The notes beneath the pieces are model-generated. The model ran no database searches. It was not told where the DNA came from and worked only from the letters and a program-made list of their open reading frames with translations. The position numbers and the translations under genes were made by a program. A stretch of DNA of 9,322 bases from positions 1-9,322 of the forward strand of contig JAUQPQ010000064.1 of NCBI GenBank assembly GCA_030550295.1. The letters are read 5' to 3'. Source of the stretch: Chloroflexota bacterium (lineage in GTDB: Bacteria; Chloroflexota; Dehalococcoidia; SM23-28-2; HRBIN24). Numbering within the stretch: the stretch's first letter is position 1; each line of letters opens with the position of its first letter. Below, piece after piece: positions 1 through 6,166 of this stretch.

Positions 1-780
1 ATGCAGAACGACCTGCTATCCCTGCCGGGCCGAGAGCTCGCCCGGCACCTCCTCTCGCTCAGCACCACCGATCCATGGTGTCGGCGGGCTCAGTCCTTTC
101 TTAAGGCCTGGGACGGCACCTTGGCAGCCGACAGCGTGGCTGCCACCATTGTAGAAGTCACCTTCGCCCACCTGGTGCAACGGGCCCTGGAAGAGAAGCT
201 AGGGGCCTGGGCCGATTTCTTCTTGGGCAAGCCCATCCACCCCCTCCGTCAGGGTCTGGCGTTCTTTATAGGCGCTGCATCATGGCTTCTACGTCTGATG
301 AAAGAATGCCCAGACTGGTTCCGTGACGCCTCGTGGGAGCAGGTTGTGGAGGAGGCCTGGCGGGAGGCCATCGCTTTCCTGCGCCAGCGCTTAGGCGACG
401 ACATGTCGCGTTGGCAGTGGGGCCGGCTCCACTCCCTTACCCTCAGGCATCCCCTGGGGGCAGTTCCCGCCCTGGGTTTCTTCTTCAACCGGGGGCCTTT
501 CCCCCTAGGTGGGGACATGAACACGGTGGCCCAGGCAGCCTTCATCCCCTACCTGGGCTACGAGGTTAACAGCTTCGCCGTCTCCTGGCGCATGATTGTG
601 GATCTGTCTGACTTCAACCGGAGCTTGGGAGTGCATCCAGGGGGCCAATGGGAGCAACCGTGGAGCAGGCACTATGCCGACCAGCTCCGCTTGTGGCTCA
701 GAGGAGAATATCATCCCCTCCTCTGGGACCGAGAGGAAGTGCAGAGGCATCTGGAAAGCAAACTAGTGCTAGAGCCCTAA
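1..780 (+). CDS. Penicillin acylase family hydrolase, C-terminal part (5'-truncated by the window edge)
   Basis: This is the C-terminal third of a penicillin amidase/acylase-family N-terminal-nucleophile hydrolase. The 259 residues visible compare with about 750-850 in full-length members. What I see is the typical end of the beta chain: WGRLH (140-144), HPL (150-152), FFNRGPFPLGGDMNTV (161-176), SWRMIVDLSD (195-204), then a PGGQ...HYADQ segment (213-228) and a W-rich tail. The N-terminal nucleophile Ser of the beta chain, the signal peptide and the alpha chain would lie before the window, so the Met at base 1 is probably internal. Family members cleave amide bonds (beta-lactam side chains, acyl-homoserine lactones, other N-acyl compounds) and are usually exported; the substrate here cannot be told. 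The gene stops 21 bases before pgk on the same strand. Family call is firm; activity is unknown. Confidence 0.82.
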   Translation: MQNDLLSLPGRELARHLLSLSTTDPWCRRAQSFLKAWDGTLAADSVAATIVEVTFAHLVQRALEEKLGAWADFFLGKPIHPLRQGLAFFIGAASWLLRLMKECPDWFRDASWEQVVEEAWREAIAFLRQRLGDDMSRWQWGRLHSLTLRHPLGAVPALGFFFNRGPFPLGGDMNTVAQAAFIPYLGYEVNSFAVSWRMIVDLSDFNRSLGVHPGGQWEQPWSRHYADQLRLWLRGEYHPLLWDREEVQRHLESKLVLEP

Positions 781-801
781 AAACTTCTTGAAGGGAGGCT
801 C

Positions 802-1989
802 ATGAACACCAAAAAGACCATCCGCGACGTAGATGTGACGGGAAAAACCGTCCTAGTGCGCGTAGATTTCAACGTGCCCATAGACAAAGCTACCGGCCAG
901 GCACTCAGCGACAGCCGTCTGCGTGCATCCCTACCCACGATAAATTACCTCAAAGAACGGGGCGCACGCATCATCCTTTGCTCCCACCTGGGACGGCCTA
1001 AGGGACGCGATCCCTCCCTCGCCCTTGCTCATGTGGCGCGGCGCCTCTCAGAGCTTATAGGTCAAGAGGTGAAATTAGCGCCTTGTTGCACAGGACCTCA
1101 GGTAGAGGCGCTGGCCATGGGCCTAGCCCCTGGCGAGATCCTCCTCTTGGAAAACACCCGCTTCCACCCTGAGGAAGAGGCTAACGACCCCAACTACGCC
1201 AAGGCCCTTGCCTCCTTGGCCCAGCTCTTCGTCAACGATGCTTTCGCCGCCGCTCACAGGGCCCACGCCTCTACAGCTGGAGTGGCCGCCTATCTCCCCG
1301 CAGTAGCGGGCCTCCTTATGGAGAAGGAGGTCTATTTCCTTTCTCAGGTGCTGGAGCCCCAGCGCCCCTTTACCCTCGTCCTTGGGGGGGCCAAGGTTAG
1401 CACAAAGATTGGGGTAATAAGACGCCTCCTACCCAAAGTGGACAGGCTCCTAATAGGGGGGGCCATGGCTAACACCTTCCTAAAGGCTGAAGGCTTCTCC
1501 GTGGGGGCCTCCATGGTAGAAGACGAGTCCATTGATGAGGCGTCACACATCATGGAGGAGGCCAGAAGACGCCAGATCCAGCTCCTCCTCCCCGCCGATG
1601 TAGTAGTGGCCGAGTCGATCCGCCCCGGTGCCCGCTCCGCTACCGTCTCTGTACGCCAGATCCCCCAGGGATGGCACATAGTAGATATAGGGGAGATAAC
1701 CTCACAAGCCTATATCCGCGCTCTGGCCGGATCACGCACCGTCTTCTGGAACGGGCCTATGGGGGTAGCCGAAATAGAGGCCTTCGCCCATGGATCACGA
1801 TGCATAGCCCAAGCCATAGCTCACCTTCCTGACGCCATTACCGTAGCTGGTGGTGGAGAAACGGAAGCCGTGGTCGAAAGCCTAAGCCTAACACAACAAT
1901 TTAGTCACGTGTCCACAGGGGGTGGAGCAGCGCTAGAGTTCCTAGAGGGAAAGGAGCTGCCTGGTTGGACAGTCCTCATGGACACCTGA
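802..1989 (+). CDS. pgk: Phosphoglycerate kinase
   Basis: Cytosolic enzyme interconverting 1,3-bisphosphoglycerate + ADP and 3-phosphoglycerate + ATP in glycolysis/gluconeogenesis. The 395 aa are normal for bacterial Pgk. Both lobes are present. The N-terminal substrate lobe has RVDFNVP (20-26), SHLGRPKG, LLENTRF and VNDAFAAAHRAHAST. The C-terminal nucleotide lobe has GGAKVSTKI, GGAMANTFL, WNGPMGVAE and STGGGAALEFLEGKELPG. One oddity: the usual GGGD(S/T) motif reads GGGET (350-354), so a Glu sits at residue 353 in place of the normal Asp. The ATG start has a GGGAGG Shine-Dalgarno at 793-798 with only 3 bases spacing, and homology begins right at this N-terminus. It is followed by apgM after a gap of about 36 bases and tpiA after that, forming a glycolytic trio. 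Very confident. Confidence 0.97.
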   Translation: MNTKKTIRDVDVTGKTVLVRVDFNVPIDKATGQALSDSRLRASLPTINYLKERGARIILCSHLGRPKGRDPSLALAHVARRLSELIGQEVKLAPCCTGPQVEALAMGLAPGEILLLENTRFHPEEEANDPNYAKALASLAQLFVNDAFAAAHRAHASTAGVAAYLPAVAGLLMEKEVYFLSQVLEPQRPFTLVLGGAKVSTKIGVIRRLLPKVDRLLIGGAMANTFLKAEGFSVGASMVEDESIDEASHIMEEARRRQIQLLLPADVVVAESIRPGARSATVSVRQIPQGWHIVDIGEITSQAYIRALAGSRTVFWNGPMGVAEIEAFAHGSRCIAQAIAHLPDAITVAGGGETEAVVESLSLTQQFSHVSTGGGAALEFLEGKELPGWTVLMDT

Positions 1990-2014
1990 CGGCAAGGCCA
2001 AAAGGCCCCATAAT
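1986..2014 (+). promoter_or_regulatory. Candidate internal promoter for apgM-tpiA
   Basis: CTGACG (1986-1991, 4 of 6 to TTGACA) and CATAAT (2009-2014, 5 of 6 to TATAAT) are separated by exactly 17 bases. The -35 part overlaps the pgk stop codon. The predicted start near 2021 would leave only about 5 bases before the apgM ATG and would lose the AGGAG, so an mRNA from it would be nearly leaderless. The spacer holds GGCC-AAAA-GGCC (1996-2007), a 4-bp stem too short for a terminator. Moderate match, no experimental support. Confidence 0.3.
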
Positions 2015-2025
2015 TAGGAGTGGAG

Positions 2026-3228
2026 ATGAACCTAGACCTCCTACGGGAACTCACAGTAGAGAATCCTTCTAAGATCGTCCTCCTGGTCATGGATGGTCTC
2101 GGAGGGTTACCTCACCCCGAGACAGGCCGCACCGAGCTGGAGACGGCTCACATCCCCAACCTAGATCGCCTGGCCCAAGAGAGCATGTGTGGCTTTACGG
2201 TGCCTGTGGCCCCCGGTATCTCCCCAGGTAGTGGCCCCGGCCATCTGGCCCTCTTTGGCTATGACCCCCTTGTCTTCCAGGTAGGCAGGGGTATCCTTGA
2301 GGCTTTAGGCATCGATTTCGACCTGCACCCTGGCGATGTCGCAGCTAGAGGTAATTTCTGCACCATCGATGCACAGGGTGTAATCGCCGATAGGCGGGCC
2401 GGGCGTATCTCGAGCGAAAGGTGCGCTGAACTCGTGGCCAAGCTCAACGGCTTCAGGGTGGAGGGTGTAGAGATCGTCGTCGCCCCCGTCCGAGAACACC
2501 GTTTCCTGGTAGTCCTTCGGGGGGAAGGGATGAGTGACCTGATAGCCGATACCGATCCCCAGAGAGAGGGGCTACCACCTTTGCCGCCCCGTCCCTTGGC
2601 CCCTGAAGGGGAAAGGACAGCGCACATAGTGTCCCTCTTCCTACAGGAGGCAGCGCGTCGCCTCCAGGACGAGGGGCCTGCCAACATGATCCTCCTCCGA
2701 GGTTTCTCGCGTCGTCCCCACTGGCCCACCATGGGCGAAGTGTTCAAGCTGAAGGCAGCCGCCATCGCCTATTACCCCATGTATAGGGGTTTGGGCAAGC
2801 TGGTGGGCATGGAACCCCTGCCATCGGGGCCGAAGCTAGAGGACGCCATAGCCTCCCTCCGGGAGCACTGGCATCGATTCGACTTCTTCTTCCTCCATTA
2901 CAAGGCCACCGACACAGCAGGGGAGGACGGCGACTTCCAGCGGAAGGTGCTTGCCCTGGAGGAGGCGGACCGTGCCATCCCCATGCTGGTGGAGATGGAT
3001 CCGGACGTCCTCATAGTTACAGGTGACCATTCCACCCCTGCCATCATGGCTGCCCACTCTTGGCATCCTGTGCCCTTCCTGATGCGTGCCCGTTGGGCCC
3101 GCGGCGACGGTTGCGAGGCGTTCAATGAAACAGCCCTGCAACGGGGGAGCTTGGGCACCTTCCCTGCCGTGCACGTGATGGCCCTGGCCCTAGCCCACGC
3201 AGGCAGACTAAGGAAATTTGGGGCCTGA
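2026..3228 (+). CDS. apgM: 2,3-bisphosphoglycerate-independent phosphoglycerate mutase, archaeal (ApgM) type
   Basis: Interconverts 3- and 2-phosphoglycerate in the cytosol through a phosphoserine intermediate; alkaline-phosphatase superfamily, with two divalent metals in known members. From the ATG at 2026 it is 400 aa, the usual ApgM length. Motifs: VMDGLGGLP with metal-ligand Asp23; ISPGSGPGHLALFGYDP (65-81) with nucleophile Ser69; a TDTAGEDGD block (295-303); TGDHSTP (332-338); HSWHPVP (344-350). These are the short archaeal type, not the about 510-residue GpmI type. Start choice: the frame also has a GTG at 2020, but AGGAG at 2016-2020 overlaps that GTG and lies 5 bases before the ATG, so the ATG is preferred. 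tpiA follows after 5 bases. No GpmA or GpmI is visible here, so this may be the main mutase; that is inference. Confidence 0.93.
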   Translation: MNLDLLRELTVENPSKIVLLVMDGLGGLPHPETGRTELETAHIPNLDRLAQESMCGFTVPVAPGISPGSGPGHLALFGYDPLVFQVGRGILEALGIDFDLHPGDVAARGNFCTIDAQGVIADRRAGRISSERCAELVAKLNGFRVEGVEIVVAPVREHRFLVVLRGEGMSDLIADTDPQREGLPPLPPRPLAPEGERTAHIVSLFLQEAARRLQDEGPANMILLRGFSRRPHWPTMGEVFKLKAAAIAYYPMYRGLGKLVGMEPLPSGPKLEDAIASLREHWHRFDFFFLHYKATDTAGEDGDFQRKVLALEEADRAIPMLVEMDPDVLIVTGDHSTPAIMAAHSWHPVPFLMRARWARGDGCEAFNETALQRGSLGTFPAVHVMALALAHAGRLRKFGA

Positions 3229-3233
3229 GGAGG

Positions 3234-4007
3234 ATGCGCCCCCTTCTCATCGCTGGGAACTGGAAGTGCCACCTCCGCCACGCCTCGGCGCGCCGGCTGG
3301 CAGAGGAAGTCCGCCAAGGATTGCCCCAAATAGATGGGATTCTGGTAGCCCTCTGCCCCGCCTTCGTCCATATCCCCCCGGTAAAAGAGGTTATTAAGGG
3401 ATCGCCTATCATCTTAGGAGCCCAAGATCTCCACTGGCAGGACGATGTGGCCGCCACCGGGGAAGTAGGGCCATCCATGCTGGCCGAATGGGTGGAGGTG
3501 GTGATCATCGGCCATTCAGAGAGGCGCCGTCTCTTTGGCGAGTCAGACGAGGTGGTCAACAGGAAGGTGAAAGCGGCCTTGCAGGCAGGGATGCGCCCCA
3601 TCCTGTGCATCGGAGAGACGTTGGAAGAGCGGCAAAGAGGTGACACCTTCATCGTATTGGCCCGCCAGCTAGAAGGGGCCCTGGCCCAAGTAGACTCGCC
3701 AGAAGGTATAGTCATCGCCTATGAGCCTGTGTGGGCGATAGGGACTCACATGGCTGCCACGGGGCCCCAGGCGCAAGAGGTAGCCCTTTTCATCCGGTCT
3801 TGGATAGGAAAGAAATGGGACCCCCAATGTGCCGATTCGGTCATCATCCTATATGGAGGCAGCGTGACCCCTCAAAACATGGCCGAATTCGCCACCCAGC
3901 CGGACATAGATGGTGCCTTAGTAGGGGGAGCTAGCCTGGACTCCCGCAGCTTCCTTGGCATCATAGCCGAGGCAGCAAGGGCAAAAGGCAAGCCATGGGG
4001 AAGCTGA
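3234..4007 (+). CDS. tpiA: Triosephosphate isomerase
   Basis: Interconverts dihydroxyacetone phosphate and glyceraldehyde 3-phosphate; cytosolic TIM barrel, 257 aa as usual. Visible catalytic residues: Asn9/Lys11 in AGNWK (7-11), His94 in GHSERR, Glu164 in AYEPVWAIGT, the phosphate-binding YGGSV (207-211) and the DGALVGGASL C-terminal loop. Oddities: the active-site lid reads AIGTHMAATGPQ (168-179), where most bacterial TPIs have AIGTGKTATPEQ, and NWKCH replaces the common NWKMN/NWKMH. The start fits the family N-terminus (M-R-x-L-I-A-G-N-W-K), but GGAGG at 3229-3233 directly abuts the ATG with no spacer, so initiation may depend on coupling to the apgM stop 5 bases upstream. The end overlaps miaA by 13 bases. 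Confidence 0.96.
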   Translation: MRPLLIAGNWKCHLRHASARRLAEEVRQGLPQIDGILVALCPAFVHIPPVKEVIKGSPIILGAQDLHWQDDVAATGEVGPSMLAEWVEVVIIGHSERRRLFGESDEVVNRKVKAALQAGMRPILCIGETLEERQRGDTFIVLARQLEGALAQVDSPEGIVIAYEPVWAIGTHMAATGPQAQEVALFIRSWIGKKWDPQCADSVIILYGGSVTPQNMAEFATQPDIDGALVGGASLDSRSFLGIIAEAARAKGKPWGS

Positions 4008-4942
4008 TCGCCATAGTAGGGGCCACAGCTACGGGCAAAACCACCTTGGCCATCAAGTTGGGCCTACAGTTTGGGGGGGAGGTGATCAATGCCGATTCCC
4101 GTCAGGTATACCGGCACATGGACATAGGCACAGCCAAACCCACCCCTCATGAGAGGGCCCTTGTCCCCCACCACCTTTTGGACGTGGTAGACCCCAATGA
4201 GCCATTTAGCCTTGGCCAATGGTTGCAACTGGCCCACCAAGCCCTGCAAGACATTTGGAGCCGGGACAAGATCCCCTTCTTGGTAGGGGGCACAGGGCAG
4301 TACGTCTGGGCCTTGCTTGAGGGGTGGGCGGTCCCACAGGTGCCCCCTCAGCCCGAGCTGCGGCGAAGATGGGCAGAGGTGGCCAGCCGTGAAGGCCCTC
4401 AGGCCCTCTTCCGCCAACTAGTTTTGTATGACCCCAAGGCCGCCCAGTTCATTGACCCCCGCAACGTTAGACGGGTAATAAGGGCGCTGGAAGTGATACA
4501 CGTTACCGGCCAGCCCTTTAGTCAGCTCCGGCGCCGACAGCAGCCCCCCTTTCAATATCTGGCTATAGGCCTATGGCTGCCCAGAAGGGAGCTATTCGCC
4601 AAGATCGATGCCCGAGTAGAGGAGATGATACAAAAAGGTCTAATAGAAGAGGTGCGCCGTTTGCTAGCCATGGGCTACTCTTCCTCTCTGCCCAGCATGA
4701 GCGGCATCGGCTACAAGGAGATATGCGCCTACTTGCGAGGAGAGATAGAACTCCAAGAGGCGGTGGCCCGTATCAAGTGGGAAACCCATCGTCTGGTGCG
4801 CCACCAAGAAAAATGGTTCCGTCACTCAGACCAGCGTATCGTCTGGCTCAGGGCAAACTCCCCCAACCTAGAAGATGAGGCCAGCCAGCTGATCTCCCGC
4901 TGGCTGGCCCAAGAGGAGGTGGTAAGCCATTGCGCTTCATGA
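3995..4942 (+). CDS. miaA: tRNA dimethylallyltransferase (tRNA isopentenyltransferase)
   Basis: Transfers a dimethylallyl group from DMAPP to N6 of A37 in tRNAs reading UNN codons, giving i6A and improving decoding. The 315 aa are typical for MiaA. The N-terminal P-loop is GATATGKT (9-16; commoner form GPTAVGKT). It is followed by the NADSRQVYR block (32-40) with the catalytic Asp34, the DIGTAKP segment, HHLLDVVDPNEPFS, GGTGQYVWALLEG, the RNVRRVIRALEV helix and the C-terminal ETHRLVRHQEKWFR tRNA-binding helix. The ATG has AAAGG at 3984-3988 with 6 bases spacing and lies inside the tpiA end (13-base overlap), implying translational coupling. Its own end overlaps dapF by 13 bases. Confidence 0.96.
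   Translation: MGKLIAIVGATATGKTTLAIKLGLQFGGEVINADSRQVYRHMDIGTAKPTPHERALVPHHLLDVVDPNEPFSLGQWLQLAHQALQDIWSRDKIPFLVGGTGQYVWALLEGWAVPQVPPQPELRRRWAEVASREGPQALFRQLVLYDPKAAQFIDPRNVRRVIRALEVIHVTGQPFSQLRRRQQPPFQYLAIGLWLPRRELFAKIDARVEEMIQKGLIEEVRRLLAMGYSSSLPSMSGIGYKEICAYLRGEIELQEAVARIKWETHRLVRHQEKWFRHSDQRIVWLRANSPNLEDEASQLISRWLAQEEVVSHCAS
4915..4919 (+). promoter_or_regulatory. Ribosome-binding site deciding the dapF TTG start
   Basis: GGAGG inside the miaA coding end lies 10 bases before TTG 4930 but 19 bases before ATG 4939. Together with the family N-terminus this favours the TTG start. Confidence 0.6.
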
Positions 4943-5787
4943 AGATGCACGGCACAGGAAATGACTTCATCGTCCTAGAGGCGAAGGGCAACGAGCAAGA
5001 TTGGCCATCCTTGGCCCAAATTATGTGTCACCGCCACCTGGGCATCGGTGCCGATGGCCTCCTCTTGATCTTGCCCTCCACCCACGCCCATGTGAAGATG
5101 CGCATATTCAACCCCGATGGCTCCGAGGCAGAGATGTGCGGCAATGGCATCCGCTGCCTGGTAAGGTATGCGCTAGATCGGGGACTTGTGCCTTCTGATG
5201 GGCCCATTAGGGTGGAGACGTTGGCCGGGATCATCTCTACCTGGGCTATGGGCGATGTGGTGCGGGTGGCCATAGGCGTTCCCCGGTTTCACCCATCCCA
5301 AGTTCCCGTGAGATGGGAAGGAGAAGAGCCCCTCGCTGACATCCCTCTGGAGGTGGGGGGACATCCCTTGCGCCTCTTCTGTCTCTCCCTGGGCAATCCC
5401 CACGCAGTGCACCTCCTCCCCCACTCCCTCGAAAAGTTCCCTCTGGGCCAGATAGGGCCCCAGGTGGAAAGGCACCCCTTATTTCCAAAAAGAGTAAATT
5501 TTGAAGTGGCCGAGGTGGTAGACCGAGGCCACATGCGCGTCCGTGTCTGGGAGCGGGGTGCGGGGGAGACCCTCGCCTGTGGGACAGGGGCCACGGCGGC
5601 AGCTATCGCTGCACGCGTTAAAGGGCTGGTGGACGAACGGGTAGAAGTTCAGTTGCCTGGGGGCGTCCTCCGTATAGAATGGGACGGTGAAGGCGAGGCA
5701 TTTCTAGCCGGGCCAGCGGAATACGTCTTCCAAGGGGAATGGCTAGGCCCTACCTTCCCCTTGGATCAGAAAGGAGGGAAGCCATGA
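4930..5787 (+). CDS. dapF: Diaminopimelate epimerase
   Basis: Racemase-type cytosolic enzyme converting LL-diaminopimelate to meso-DAP, precursor of lysine and of peptidoglycan cross-links; independent of PLP. It is 285 aa. Both active-site thiols are present: Cys70 in MCGNGIRC and Cys217 in LACGTGATAAA, with substrate-binding HGTGNDF at 7-13. Start: a TTG at 4930 gives MRFMKMHGTGNDF, matching the family N-terminus, and GGAGG at 4915-4919 lies 10 bases upstream. The ATG at 4939 (forming ATGA with the miaA stop) would remove three residues and lies 19 bases from that site, so TTG is preferred. The gene overlaps miaA by 13 bases and ends in ATGA shared with the EthD-like gene. The partner enzyme DapL is encoded 379 bases downstream. 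Confidence 0.96.
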   Translation: MRFMKMHGTGNDFIVLEAKGNEQDWPSLAQIMCHRHLGIGADGLLLILPSTHAHVKMRIFNPDGSEAEMCGNGIRCLVRYALDRGLVPSDGPIRVETLAGIISTWAMGDVVRVAIGVPRFHPSQVPVRWEGEEPLADIPLEVGGHPLRLFCLSLGNPHAVHLLPHSLEKFPLGQIGPQVERHPLFPKRVNFEVAEVVDRGHMRVRVWERGAGETLACGTGATAAAIAARVKGLVDERVEVQLPGGVLRIEWDGEGEAFLAGPAEYVFQGEWLGPTFPLDQKGGKP

Positions 5788-6155
5788 TAAAGCTCGTTTA
5801 CTGCGTACGCCGCAAACAGGACCTCCCCCAGGAGGAGTTCCACCGCTATTGGTATGAGGTCCACGGGCCGCTGGTGCGCAAGTACGCCCAAGCACTACGC
5901 ATCCGCCGCTATGTTCAGGTCCATACCCTCAATAGCCCTATTAACCAGGCCCTGGGCCAGCAGAGGGGTTGCCAGGTGGAACCCTATGACGGACTAGCTG
6001 AACTGTGGTGGGACAGCATGGACGATTTCCTGTCTGCCGCCCAGACCCCAGAGGGCAGGGAAGCAGCCCGTGCCCTGGCCGAGGACGAAGCCCGATTTAT
6101 CGATCATGCCCGCTCCACCCTCTTCCTGGCCGAAGATAAGGAGATAATAGGCTAA
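5784..6155 (+). CDS. EthD-domain small protein (dimeric alpha/beta-barrel fold), function unknown
   Basis: A 123-residue protein opening with MIKLVYCVRRKQDL and the block EEFHRYWYEVHGPLVRKY, the hallmark of the EthD/ABM-like ferredoxin-fold family. Near residue 70 is PYDGLAELWWDSMDDF, followed by the ARFIDHARSTLFLAEDK tail, also typical. EthD itself was named for a gene in an ether-degradation cluster; most relatives are uncharacterised, and some dimeric alpha/beta-barrel proteins are decarboxylases, cyclases or dechlorinating enzymes. No cofactor motif is obvious. Start: the frame is open upstream to 5739, but the ATG at 5784 has AGGAGGG at 5772-5778 and overlaps the dapF stop as ATGA, so it is clearly better. 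It sits between dapF and dapL in one tightly coupled run. A link to DAP metabolism is inference from position only. Confidence 0.85.
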   Translation: MIKLVYCVRRKQDLPQEEFHRYWYEVHGPLVRKYAQALRIRRYVQVHTLNSPINQALGQQRGCQVEPYDGLAELWWDSMDDFLSAAQTPEGREAARALAEDEARFIDHARSTLFLAEDKEIIG

Positions 6156-6166
6156 AGGTAAAGCTG

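Noticed and set aside
1996..2007. GGCC-AAAA-GGCC hairpin after pgk as a transcription terminator
   Set aside because: The stem is only 4 bp and is not followed by a T-tract; apgM starts immediately after.
2259..2765. Long open frame opposite apgM (and several others opposite pgk, tpiA, dapF and hflX)
   Set aside because: These are typical antisense open frames of GC-rich genes: low-complexity Arg/Pro/Ser-rich translations, no recognisable domain, no ribosome-binding site.
5739..5783. Longer N-terminus of the EthD-like protein starting at 5739
   Set aside because: The ATG at 5784 has a strong AGGAGGG and an ATGA overlap with dapF; the extra 15 residues are just dapF sequence read in another frame.
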